Assembly (NCBI GenBank): GCA_963971285.1 | Contig: OZ020261.1 | Span: 1,984,001 to 2,048,000 of the forward strand | Reading direction: 5' to 3' | Source of the DNA: Astropecten irregularis | Taxonomy: Eukaryota > Echinodermata > Asteroidea > Paxillosida > Astropectinidae | Length of the DNA stretch: 64,000 nucleotides | Shown: positions 51,061 through 62,420 of the stretch, one piece after another | How the letters are laid out: every line of letters begins with the position of its first letter | How positions within the stretch are numbered: position 1 is the first letter of the stretch | The notes under the pieces: generated by a model | The model's database searches: none | Told to the model about the DNA's origin: nothing | What the model saw: the letters and a program-made list of their open reading frames with translations, nothing else | Translations under genes and position numbers: made by a program

Positions 51061-51511
51061 ACAATTTTCCTAGCATTCAGACAGTAGATGTTGGTTCCAA
51101 ATGACTTATAATTCTTTGCACTACTTTTGTTCGTTATCCTGACCATTTTTGTTTTTTGGTGCCTTTTCCGTTACCAAGCACTTTCAAGATAAATTTGACG
51201 GGTAAAATAGTAACAAGTACCAACAATTAATTAATATTTGCACAAATAGCCGGGCGTTACAAAAGTCCATTTTGAAACATGAGTTGTCAGTACAGGTGTC
51301 ATGGCAACACGCATTGTGACATCGTACTTTGCAATAGCGATTAAGATTGATATGCAAATTTTAACTTGCCATAAAACTTCTAGGGTCTCAACTTCACATA
51401 GAATGTCAAAAGTTACGTACATGTATACATGTACTGTACATACAGGTTATAGTGTATGGTGTAGCCTGGCCCATTGGCGGGACTGTTTTCATAGGATTCT
51501 CTCTGTATCTA

Positions 51512-51525
51512 CCAATAGAGGGCGC
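51512..51525 (+). promoter_or_regulatory. CTCF-like site (one mismatch)
   Basis: CCAATAGAGGGCGC differs from CCASYAGRKGGCRS at one position. Intergenic, downstream of PAFAH1B. Confidence 0.3.
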
Positions 51526-51774
51526 TAGCTCACACACGCACACAAAATCACAGGGCCTTTTACCGTATACGAAACCAGGCTTCAGGCTAGGCTTGGGATT
51601 TATTTCTCTACCAGTACTGTCATTTGAGGCCCACAAAACTAACAAAGGGATTGGGTCACATGAAGCCGAAGAAAGGCTCCGGCTTTGCCTTGTATCTCAA
51701 GCCTTTCATTTTGTTAAGGACACAAAATGGCAGTCGCTGGAAACAGACCAGGGGCAGATTTCACCCAATACTAA

Positions 51775-51905
51775 GGGCCTGTTTGTTTCACGCAAAGGAT
51801 CATGAATCCTTAGGAACCGGATCCCATTTTAGCGTACCCTGCATAGGAGGTGGATCCAAAAAATGGGATCCGGATCCGCAGGATTCGTCCGAAACAAACA
51901 GGCCC
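51775..51905. mobile_element. MITE with GGGCCTGTTTGTTT ends, copy 2
   Basis: GGGCCTGTTTGTTTCACGC to GAAACAAACAGGCCC, with internal AATGGGATCCGGATCC and GCGTACCCTGCATAGGAGG matching copy 1 at 2914-3033. Confidence 0.75.
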
Positions 51906-53815
51906 TAGGATCAACAATGAATAATATCAACCCGAATTTATATCTGCCAATGTACCTTGTTTCTTTTTGACCAAACCTCTCGAAAGGAGACTCCCAAAAT
52001 ACCAGTGGTCCTATTAATTATACATTATGTATTAAATGCAGTGTAGTTCATGCAATGACATGAACTACATGTATGTAAAATGGTGTACATTATATATACT
52101 GACCCTTGCCAGTGAAGCTTAAATATACACGTAGATCAGTATATCGGCTAGATTTATCAACAGGTAGTTAATGTCGGTAGTTAATGTAATAATATTACAT
52201 GTACTTGATGCTCCTTTGCAGGGCGCGCACAATTTTGTCTTTTTTACTTGCCCATTGTAGCCCTTTGCATTTTTCCACTTGCCCCAACATGTTTACTTGA
52301 GAAGTAAGTCTAACCATTGCTGTTTTTTGCTTGCCCGGCCAGCCAGGCTAAAGTCAATGTCTGAATTGCTCAAAGTGATTATGACTTGTGTCTGCAACGG
52401 CTGTAGATAGCTTTCCAACAAGCCAACAACTATGGAGTTTGAAAACAAGATGGCGGTGAATTTTCTGCCTACATACATGTAGGCTTCTTTTTTTCAGGAT
52501 CACTATCAAGTGATCTGGCGCGCAAAAGCTACTTTTAGCGTATCCTGCCTGCGACGTGGGTTTACAAGATCAAATATACCAATCAAGATCGAAACAAACA
52601 GCCCCAAGAACATGTATCTGTTGATTGGTCGGGATCCGCCATTTTGTTTCCACTTTGGGGCACTTTATGTTACAACTCTTGTCCGTACGTTGCTGTGGCG
52701 TTCTATTAGACTACTTTCAAGCAAGGCTGAAATTTGTACACAAAATGCCATTGTCCGGCTGTCTGCAAAAGTGTGTATGTTTATCTAATAGAGTTCCTTA
52801 CTACTTAAACATTCCTATTCTTCATATTGTTTTTGTTTAGTTATGTGGGCCAGGAAGATGAGTCGTACTAATGGAAACAAATTCTGAAAAATCCTGTGAC
52901 CTATAGACCTACATGTACAGTGTACATTTACTTTTGAATTTGCCATTTGCGACTTCGATTTGAATTGTATTTGGTACACAGACTTCTTTCATTGCATATA
53001 AACTGTCAACACAGTTGAACACACCGATTTGAATTTCCCAGACTATTAGACTGTGTTGCTATGGCATATAATTTGGGCAAGCTTTTGCTTTTCAGATGTC
53101 TTGCACCAATGCACTGTTCATAATGATAAGAATGGCACAAAGGAACCAGTCCATTCCAGAGATGGGTATCGCTATGCAAAAGCTTGCTCTAAATCATGTG
53201 CCATTGCAACACAGTGGGACCTACAAAAGCCAGGCCAGGCCTGGGCCTTCAGGCCTGAAATCCTCCTCATGTCAGTCCTGGACTTCAATACAACAGAGCT
53301 GCTGAAAATCAGTAAAGCCTGGCTTCTGGATACTGTCCATGTATGATCCAGGACACAGCAGGGGCTTGAAGTTGACAGTTCAAGGCTAGTGATTATAGAA
53401 GCCGAAGACCCCAGGCAAAGCCCAAGCCTGGCCTGGCTTCAGGGGCTTCATGTTCAGCGAACAACAGCCAAAGAACAATCACAATTGATACAAAACACAC
53501 CAGAAATTTGGTTGTTAATCCTGACGTTATTACGATAGAAATTTCATGGTAAGCAAATTTTTGTGCTAAGCAGGGCCTTGAAATTGGCCCCTGTATCTTA
53601 ACATTCTTCATGTAACTGGCCATCCATAAGTAGAGATATATGACCAAAAATCTGTCTGTTATGTCAAAAACAAAATGAGCCAAGCTTGTTAAATTTAGTA
53701 TTGAATTGCATTATATTTTTCTTCCTTTTTTTCTTTTTTTTGTGTACAAAGACTGTAAATAAACTTATATTTCCTTTTTCGTTTATTTAATGTTTAAAAG
53801 CTATGTTTGAGTTTG
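51906..53815. other. No gene recognised
   Basis: Low-complexity AT-rich and scattered repeat fragments (GGGGCC-ended MITE piece near 53440-53595). A frame at 53053-53346 has some protein-like composition but contains no family signature. AATAAA at about 53757-53762 precedes the tandem duplication. Confidence 0.35.
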
Positions 53816-55350
53816 CAAAGCAATCATGTATTATAAAAGTGCATTAATTTTAGGATCGTGTATCTTTGCATAGGGCAATTTACAAGCAATGGGAATGTAA
53901 CATATTTTTCTTTATGTACATGTAATAGTAACAGATTTAATGATTATTGAAAAGTGAACCAAGGAAATTGACTAGAGCGGGATTCGAACCAGCAACATTG
54001 TGAATATCCATCTGGGGCTCGATCTTCTTACCTACTGAGCTACCCAGTCCTACATGTATGTTGGTGGTGTCCCTAATAGTCAATTATCTTTGTTTGTTTG
54101 GCAGTCAGAAGCCATGAAACCACTCACATACCGCTATATCCCAAGGATCATTTAAGATACACGCAGCAATGCTGCAACCTGAGAAACAGTAGGGGGATTT
54201 GTAACATGTACTCACTCAACAACTTAAACAGCTAATTATAAAAAAAACACTTATTTTGTCTACATTCCCATTCTGCCATGGCTTATAGTGTGTCATACTC
54301 AAGATCTTTTGGTCAATCTATAGATTGTGGGTTCGAATCCAGCCATGGGCTAGTGATGCTTGCATCCTTGTGCAAGATGTTTTGTCACTTATTAACAAGC
54401 CTAGGGTTGAAAAGGAACTTTTTTTGCACAGTTAATTTTATAAAAACGCACTAACAAGTTGAACATTTTCCAGTAATACACTAGTATCTAGCAGTGTTGG
54501 AGTCGAGTCCACAGCCCCCGAGGCCAAGGCCAAGGCCGAGTCATGGGTCTCCGAGGCCAAGGCCAAGGCCGAGTCATGAGCATTCAAGACCGAGGCCGAG
54601 GCCAAGGCCACAGTGTCCGAGGCCAAGGCCGAGGCCAAGGCCGGTTGTTTAGTACACACAATACATGTAGGATTTTTTTTTTACTCAGAAATCATCAGAT
54701 TTTCATATTAACTTATATAACCCCATAACTTTGTTTGTGTTACATACATGACATGTACAAGTCTAGTGCGACGATCCCCGTTTGAATTGTTGGAGAGTCC
54801 AAACTCAAAATGCGCATCGCACATGGCAGCGCGGTGTGTATGATCCGTGCAGATCAATGGATATCACACATAAGGGTGAAGATTCAACTGCGAAAACCTA
54901 AAATAAGTGTTGGGAAAATTTGTGTCTAAACTGGCGGCCTTGAACCGGCCTCGGCCCATTTTCCGAGGCCAGGAGGTGCCGAGGCCAAGGCCAAGACCGA
55001 GTCATCATACAGCGAGGCCGAGGCCAAGGCCATCAAAAACTGGCCTCGAGGCCAAGGCCGGCCTCGAGACCTCCAACACTGGTATCTAGTAAACTGCCTA
55101 TACATGTATTCCATTGTATGCATTTCTACAATCTCAATTCTTGTGACTACATGTAAATACATTTACATGTACTGTACAGTGTTGCAGTGTGTCACATAAC
55201 TTGGAGCAAGCTCATGCACAGTAAACTCAAGATTTGGAATGGTCTGGCGCCTTTATGCCATAGTAACCCATTGGGAATGATATATTACACCTGGACTTCT
55301 TAATTAGGTTACTTCAATAGCTTGCACTGACTTATGGCACACATACATAG
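53816..55350. repeat. Tandem segmental duplication, copy 1
   Basis: Starting at AGCAATCATGTATTATAAAAG, the sequence is repeated 1530-1533 bp further on with almost no changes (a 3-bp TAA difference near 55757). It contains SINE family 1 (53944-54180), SINE family 2 (54285-54400) and a GGCCAA/GGCCGA hexamer array (54510-54650). Copy 1 carries about 450 bp more than copy 2 (about 54740-55190), including a second GGCC array at 54940-55080. Confidence 0.85.
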
Positions 55351-56495
55351 CAATCATGTATTATAAAAGTGCATTAATTTTAGGATCGTGTATCTTTGCA
55401 TAGGGCAATTTACAAGCAATGGGAATGTAACATATTTTTCTTTATGTACATGTAATAGTAACAGATTTAATGATTATTGAAAAGTGAACCAAGGAAATTG
55501 ACTAGAGCGGGATTCGAACCAGCAACATTGTGAATATCCATCTGGGGCTCGATCTTCTTACCTACTGAGCTACCCAGTCCTACATGTATGTTGGTGGTGT
55601 CCCTAATAGTCAATTATCTTTGTTTGTTTGGCAGTCAGAAGCCATGAAACCACTCACATACCGCTATATCCCAAGGATCATTTAAGATACACGCAGCAAT
55701 GCTGCAACCTGAGAAACAGTAGGGGGATTTGTAACATGTACTCACTCAACAACTTAATAAACAGCTAATTATAAAAAAAACACTTATTTTGTCTACATTC
55801 CCATTCTGCCATGGCTTATAGTGTGTCATACTCAAGATCTTTTGGTCAATCTATAGATTGTGGGTTCGAATCCAGCCATGGGCTAGTGATGCTTGCATCC
55901 TTGTGCAAGATGTTTTGTCACTTATTAACAAGCCTAGGGTTGAAAAGGAACTTTTTTTGCACAGTTAATTTTATAAAAACGCACTAACAAGTTGAACATT
56001 TTCCAGTAATACACTAGTATCTAGCAGTGTTGGAGTCGAGTCCACAGCCCCCGAGGCCAAGGCCAAGGCCGAGTCATGGGTCTCCGAGGCCAAGGCCAAG
56101 GCCGAGTCATGAGCATTCAAGACCGAGGCCGAGGCCAAGGCCACAGTGTCCGAGGCCAAGGCCGAGGCCAAGGCCGGTTGTTTAGTACACACAATACATG
56201 TAGGATTTTTTTTTTACTCAGAAATCATCAGATTTTCATATTAACTTATATAACCCCATAACTTTGTTAGATACCAGTGTTGGAGGTCTCGAGGCCGGCC
56301 TTGGCCTCGAGGCCGGCCTCGAGGCCAGTTTTTGTCACATAACTTGGAGCAAGCTCATGCACAGTAAACTCAAGATTTGGAATGGTCTGGCGCCTTTATG
56401 CCATAGTAACCCATTGGGAATGATATATTACACCTGGACTTCTTAATTAGGTTACTTCAATAGCTTGCACTGACTTATGGCACACATACATAGCA
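55346..56495. repeat. Tandem segmental duplication, copy 2
   Basis: Nearly identical to copy 1, but after TAACTTTGTT it jumps to AGATACCAGTGTTGGAGGTC and a short GGCCGG array (56290-56330), then rejoins at GTCACATAACTTGGAGC and ends at ACACATACATAG. The missing block in copy 2 looks like a deletion between GGCC arrays. No gene is included. Near identity suggests a recent event or an assembly artefact. Confidence 0.85.
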
Positions 56496-56901
56496 ACAGT
56501 GTCCTTAGTCTGGGGAATGTAACTGATATCTGTGCATGCAAGATTAGTGAAGTCAGTATTCCAGACTTTGTCAGGGACCACAGCATCAACCATGGAAGTG
56601 GCAGTAGAAATTATGTAAGTCATAAACACAAATTGCAATTTTTATTTTCAAATTTTATTAATACGGGGAGCAAGATATGTTCTACAGCTAAGCAGACAAA
56701 AAATGGCTTGTAAGCTACAAATAAAAGCCAGTCTATTAAGTATATCTGATTTTGCCTTGTTTGTGGTTTTTATTGTATTCTATAGCAGTGTTATACTTGA
56801 AGTACTCGAGTACTCTTTTGTACTCATACTAGACTCAAGGAAATGTATTCGCTGTTCCCGTACTCGTACTCACAAGAATTTGTTTAAGTAAGTAGTTGAA
56901 T

Positions 56902-57263
56902 TTAAAGGGCATGTACACCATTGGTAACATTGGTGCAGCTGCAGTCAGCTCATAATTTGATTTGTCATGGAATAAAAAAAAACCTGTGAAATTTTCAGTT
57001 CAGTTGATCATTGGAAACCGTAGAATACAGCAAAAAACCGTTGCAATTGTTACGCCAAATTGTGTGGGAATAGCTCATTTTTTATCTTGCCAAGATCAAA
57101 AATGTTTTGATGTTTGGTTTTCCTCTTTTCTGGATAAATACAGCATTTCAGGCGGAAAAGTTTTCACAGTATGTTTCTATCATTACCGTCTTTATACCCT
57201 GTAAGTTACATGTAAAGAACCTTTCTGTTTTGGTTTGTTACCAATTTTGTACATGCCCTTTAA
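56902..57263. mobile_element. Complete TTAA-bounded MITE, GGGCATGTAC subtype
   Basis: 362 bp: TTAAAGGGCATGTACACC at the left, GTACATGCCCTTTAA at the right. The middle shares GGATAAATACAGCATTTCAGG, TATGTTTCTATCATTACC and CATACCCTGTAAGTTA with the AGGTAGTATC subtype, so the two subtypes differ mainly in their ends and left half. Confidence 0.75.
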
Positions 57264-57277
57264 CTAACTAGAAGTCA

Positions 57278-57291
57278 CCAAAAGAGGGCGC
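57278..57291 (+). promoter_or_regulatory. CTCF-like site (weak)
   Basis: CCAAAAGAGGGCGC, two mismatches in the left part of the CTCF core but intact AGAGGGCGC. Between PAFAH1B and the RIIa gene. Confidence 0.25.
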
Positions 57292-58590
57292 TGTCTGTTG
57301 TTAGGAGGGAACTTATAGGATGCACCACACTAAATAGCTCAAAAATCAATGCGCCAAGCTGATTATCATAATGTGTGTACCCTCAAATGTTTTTTAAATA
57401 TGCAATTTTGGGGGTCGTGCAATTAATATATTGTGTAATTTTGACTGGTTATGACAACCTGGGGGTTCAGTGTTTCAGCCTGTTGTGAAGACTTGAGATA
57501 TTTTGGTTTAAAATCCGGTCCTACATTGTCTTGAACGTGGAGGGTTGCTTCATGAAAACTCGTAGCAAGTCGGATACGGAAGAAGGACATTTCGGGGGTG
57601 TTTTTTTCTTGGGGCAATTAGCAAAAAATCCAATCGGTTACCCAACCAAAAATTGAAAAGAATTGGGTAGATGAGAGTTCACACTATCATTTACACTATT
57701 GCACCAACAACTGAGAAACTTCTGGATGGGGTTTTTTGAACTGTGAAGTTGAGGGATTTTACACTAAGGTCAATGGGAGTTTATTTAGTGTGGTGCACCC
57801 TATAGTCAGGGAAATGAAAACAAAGTTATCTAGTCCAAAGTTGTATTTTTTTAACAATATTTCAGCTTTTGTTATTACATCAACAATTACCCTGTACAAT
57901 CAAAATCAAAATCTTAACACAATTATTTATATCAATACAATTAAAGATATATTTCTTTTATAGGCAAGTATGTGCACGAAATCACAAGCTTTAAAAATAT
58001 TACATTTTATTGAACACAATAGCTAGAACATGAACACGGTTGTCATAATACTGAAGCAAGATTTGGCTAAAAATGAAATGCAATAGATTAATTAATACGA
58101 TGGACTCTGGGGAGGCGGCCATTACGTGGGGGCCACCACACACCAAGCTTTTTGTATTTTTGTATTGAGTGCAGCATTGACAATGTTATTTAACACAAGC
58201 AAAGCAGTTGGTATCCTTAATGATCTCAGGGAAATCAAAGCAAGAATAGATTTCAAAATACCGTGAGCTTTTTTCACTGTTTTCTCAAAAAGTTGGCCCC
58301 TTGGCCTTATGGGACTGGGAATTTCACAGATGAATGGTAGTGTATCTTTCTTGTTATTTTTGCCCATGAATCTGCATTTCTTTGGTAGTTACCTTTAACT
58401 TGTTTACGTATATATACAGTATACATGTGTGTTTTAGCAAAACTGTATAAACTTAACTGTTTGCTCAGAGGAGAAAAAGCTAGAATCGTATTTACAGATA
58501 AAAATGAAACAATAATCAAAAGTGCCAAAAAATATTTATCTTTTACATCAGCTATTTAAAAATTCCGTTGAAATGACTTCCAACTGATTT
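57292..58590. other. Intergenic, mostly without recognised features
   Basis: AT-rich. A fragment of the TTAA family occurs at 58255-58400 (CACTGTTTTCTCAAAAAGTTGG, TTTTTGCCCATGAATCTGC). On minus, AATAAA (58588-58593) lies about 45 bases beyond the RIIa gene stop and is its likely polyadenylation signal. Confidence 0.45.
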
Positions 58591-58635
58591 TTATTCTGAG
58601 AGGGGACGTCAGCCAGATATCGCCATAGCAACTCA

Positions 58636-61582
58636 TCAGTTCTCTCCCTCGGTAACCTCTTCTTCACCCGCATCCTTCCCTTCTCCCACCTCATCCTCCA
58701 TTGGCTGTCCATCAGCATCCTCTTTTGCCGTGGTTACTTCAACTACAGCTAAATAGACCAGATTTCATGAAATACGATAAGAGTACAATTTCAGTTAAAG
58801 GAAAGGAAAACCTTTCCATACTTGCACCAACCCCTTATCAAATAATGGAATAATCCATCAATTTTTTTACCTTCATCTTCACCCTCCGGCATGCCTTCAT
58901 TGACAACCCCTGCCCCTTGAGTGGTACCTTCCACTTCATCCTCTCCTTCCTCCTCCTGAAGCTGTGGGGCTGGTTGCTCAGCAACCTCTTCCTGTTGCCT
59001 AGCAACCTGGTCAATGTGGTCCATATCTGAAATGATTTTAATAACGCTAATTATAATAAAGACTTCATTGTTGTGGGTATATTTTTACAAATACAATGTA
59101 CATGTAGCTAGGGTATAGTATAGAGACAGGTTAGCGTCTGAACATTTGGGAGTCATCAGGAATTAGGGAGACATTTCAGTCTAAAAACATAGTTATTTTC
59201 TCTACAAAGTTGCTGTTTTTGTAGATCATAGGCGCATATCCAATAACATGGTATTATTATTTTGTTTTGTTTTTTTGTTCAACAAGTCTTGTATTGCAAG
59301 GCAAGTTATAAACTGTTGCAAACTGCTCATCAACCAAAATAATGACCTGAAATATACATTATGCTTGGAGTAAGGGTGGCCTGACATTTCGATTGAAACG
59401 TCAGGCCCTTTCTAAGCATCCCTTGAGAAATATGACCCTCCTAACTCTAAGCAGCCTTTGAGAAATATGCTAGGATTGAAACGATCAAATGCTAGCCTTT
59501 GAGAAAGATCCTGCTAGGATCGAAACGATCAAAGGCTAGCCTTTGAAAAAGATCCTGCTGGGATCGAAATGAAGGCCAGCCTTTGAGAAAGATCCTGCTA
59601 GGATCGAAATGTCAGGCCCTCCTAACTCCAAAGACTTGAATAGGTCAAGGCTTGATCGATCGGTCAATCATAGTGTATTACCTTCATCTATTATATCATC
59701 ACCATCCTTGTGTATTTCCGAAGACTCAGCCTCTTCACCAAGGGCATCTATGTGGCCTACATGTACATCACCAGAACCATCTGCTCGATCAAACCAAAGG
59801 TTAAAAAAAAGAAGTACAATAAGTGAAAAAAAAACTGATAAAAATGAAAAACAGTATTAAAGTACATGTACACAGATTTTCAACTATTTTGTCTGATAAA
59901 AAGACCTCTTTCTTTTCGTCTTTTTCTTTTCAATGGACACATTCAAATGGCAATGACCAAGGGCACTAGCTAGGGTAATGAGTAGGGGAACAAATTAAGG
60001 CAATGACCAGGGGCACCAAGGCAATGACCAGAGGCACCAAGGCAATGACCAGAGGCACCAAGGCAATGACCAGAGGCACCAAGGCAATGACCAGAGGCAC
60101 CAAGGCAATGACCAGGGAGCACCAAGGCAATGACCAGGGGCACCAAGGCAATGACCAGGGGCACTAAGGCAATGACCAGGGGCACCAAGGCAATGATCAG
60201 GGGCACCAAGGCAAAGACCAGGGGCACCAAGGCAATGACCAGGGGCACCAAGGCAGTGACCAGGGGCACCAAGGCAATGACCAGGGGCACCAAGGCAATG
60301 ACCAGGGGCACCAAGGCAATGACCAGGACACCAAGGCAATGACCAGGGGCACCAAGGCAATGACCAGGGGCACCAAGGCAATGACCAGGGGCACCAAGGC
60401 AATGACCAGGGGCACCAAGGCAATGACCAGGGACACCAAGGCAATGACCAGGGGCACCAAGGCAATGACCAGGGGCACCAAGGCAATAGCGATCATTGTA
60501 TTGCGCCATTGCACAAGTAATAAGTCAATAACAACAGAACAGGACTGCAAATTAACATATATTTTATCAAAATTTCCACTACAAATTATCATTTGTATTT
60601 CCCTTTGTAGGACTATAAAAGCAATTACCACGTAATTCCGGCGTGTTGCTGGTGCTTTTCTGGTCAGCTACTTTTCCATCCATTCTGCTGTTTTGTCTTT
60701 CTCTTTGTACCTTCCAGTATCGTTCCTGGACTCTTTCAATCATTTCTCCTTGAGTTACTGGATCGTAACCAGACTCTGTTGCAAGAAAAAAAGAGAGATA
60801 ATAAAAAAAAAGGGGTTAAGATGCTGGATCCTTGTTTGATTTTGACAACCCCACACTGTCCCCTTCCCCTGACCACACTTGTCCACCTCTATCCTCTCTT
60901 TGTGGTTTCCCAGCCTTATTGCATGCTTTCCTGTTTCCCTGGTCACTCTGTCACCCTTTGTTCTGATCTTCCCATCCACTTACATGTATCTTTACTTGCA
61001 TGTACTTGTCCCCTTGTCATTTAGCCTTTGAGAAAGACCCTGCTAGGATCGAAACATCAGGCCCTCCTAACTCATTGTTTTGATAAATGTCAGGTCATTA
61101 TATTTTGGCTGATGAGCAGTTTGCAGCAGTTTATTACTTGCATAGAAAGAAATGTCAATCAGTTGACCAGAAATTAGTTAAACAAAGACCGAAAACAGTT
61201 TGGATCTTTGGGTAAGATCGAAACCATATTCTTCATGTTTTAGGCCTAAGCCTATAAGAAAAAGTGAGTCGGGTTTTCGTTATTTTCTTGTGACTTGGAT
61301 GTCCGATTGAGCTCAAATTTTCACAGGTATATCATGTCATGTACATGTTTGATCAGACAAAGTGTGAGTGCTGTTCTGTGACCTTTATACCTTTAAGGGG
61401 TAAATAATGGTGAGCTAAGTCAACTCACCCTCTCTGATGGCTATGAGGTCGTCCAGGAATCCAGCGATGAACTCGTGGGCGTTGGATGGCTTGATTCTCA
61501 GTACCTCCTGGGAGATGAGATGAAGGATGTTCTGAAATCCTGGAGGAACGCTCAGGTCCACGGGGCCATATCGCATCGACAT
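58636..61582 (-). CDS. RIIa (dimerisation/docking) domain protein, SPA17/CABYR-like
   Basis: Exons on minus: 61582-61429, 60775-60629, 59780-59682, 59026-58871 and 58748-58636. All internal junctions are phase 1 and join to 222 residues ending GEN. Residues about 11-50 (LSVPPGFQNILHLISQEV then LRIKPSNAHEFIAGFLDDLI) form the RIIa helix-turn-helix found in PKA regulatory subunits, SPA17, ROPN1 and CABYR, which dimerises and binds AKAP helices. The rest is not conserved with PKA and becomes very Glu/Asp-rich (QEEEGEDEVEG, GEEEVTEGEN), with no cyclic-nucleotide domain. In animals such proteins sit in the sperm flagellum or motile cilia; that location is inferred. The all-phase-1 exons could be skipped without frameshift, so acidic-tail isoforms are possible. 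Intron 2 holds minisatellite array 3. Confidence 0.82.
59380..59640 (+). repeat. Tandem array of the GATCCTGCTAGGATC element tail
   Basis: Four imperfect units of AGCCTTTGAGAAAGATCCTG then CTAGGATCGAAACG, the last followed by TCAGGCCCTCCTAACTCC as in the dispersed copies. Each unit contains the palindrome GATCCTGCTAGGATC. Lies between exons 3 and 4 of the RIIa gene, ending about 40 bases from exon 3. Confidence 0.75.
59945..60490. repeat. 21-bp minisatellite, array 3, intron 2 of the RIIa gene
   Basis: About 25 units of CAAGGCAATGACCAGGGG plus CAC, same orientation as array 1. Several adjacent units at 60010-60100 share an A variant (CCAGAGGCAC), showing local spread. It lies 140 bases from coding exon 2. 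Confidence 0.9.
60890..61075 (+). repeat. Dispersed element with the GATCCTGCTAGGATC tail, RIIa intron 1
   Basis: TTTCCCTGGTCACTCTGTC, TTTGTTCTGATCTTCCCATCC, CTTGTCCCCTTGTCATTTAGC, CTGCTAGGATCGAAACATC. A complete-looking copy without an adjoining minisatellite. Confidence 0.65.
61140..61400 (+). repeat. Dispersed foldback repeat, RIIa intron 1
   Basis: AAGTGAGTCGGGTTTTCG, GATGTCCGATTGAGCTC, GACAAAGTGTGAGTGCTG match 27660-27890 and, inverted, 1540-1910. It ends about 25 bases before coding exon 1. Confidence 0.6.
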
Positions 61583-61607
61583 TATCTCGCTTGAGTGTAG
61601 AAATTAC
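61583..61607 (-). other. 5' UTR part of the first coding exon, RIIa gene
   Basis: Acceptor CCATTATTACAG ends at 61608; 25 bases of UTR precede the ATG at 61582. Confidence 0.55.
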
Positions 61608-62336
61608 CTGTAATAATGGATCATTGTTAGTGAGGATAAGGCCAAGGAAAGGTTTTTTTTCATTATTCATTATTATTATTTTTTATCAAGGAAAAGTGCA
61701 ACCTACATATACACAAACTAGGCCTACCATTTTGAAACAGATTTACTACATTTAGGCTCTAAATTCACCCAGAAATGTGAATTTGATGCCAATTAATTAT
61801 ACTACTAGGGCCTACTTCTATTATTTGTAAAGTGAAGGACATTAACAATGGCCATGTTAACGACTGACTGGTTCGTTTTTATAGCTTGGCCTTGGGTTGG
61901 GAGAAGTTTGCAGGATGTTCGCAAAAAAAAGGAAATTTTGGCATAGCCATAGCATAGCCATAGCCAGGCCTAACTTGGGCTTAGGCCTACTAACGTTAAT
62001 CATAATAGGCCTAGGGCCTATGTCTTTATGAAATGTTTTGGTGCGGGAACTAAGTAGATAACGTTTGGGCGCTGACTAGAAACTAGTATTATTTAGTAAT
62101 CAACTTTTTATGGCCTATTCGAAGTATTATGACTGGCTCTTTTCCTGGCATGGCTGGAGACTGACTGCTTGCTACTTTACACTAACGTTAGCTAAGTAAG
62201 GGGCTAGCCTAACGTTAGTAGGCCTAGGCCTAGGCCCTACTTTGAGTTTGAAACAAGTTGTGGCCAAGTTAGTTGAGGGTTACATAAAAAGTGTAGATAG
62301 ATTGACATTCTACTTCTTTCCCACCCATGCACTTAC

Positions 62337-62420
62337 CTAAAATGAAGTCCAGGGAACGTAACCAACGCGTGGTTTGATACTGAGTACGTGGATCTTTAGG
62401 AATTATTGTAAAATTTTAAT
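62337..62420 (-). other. Probable noncoding first exon, RIIa gene
   Basis: On minus, CTTCATTTTAG is followed by a strong donor GTAAGTGCATGG at 62336. No ATG-initiated frame continues to the coding exon. The right boundary (start site) is not visible; 62420 is a placeholder inside a region rising in CpG towards 62460-62500. Confidence 0.45.

Noticed and set aside
59970..60631. Similar repetitive frames at the third array
   Set aside because: Same minisatellite in an intron of the RIIa gene.
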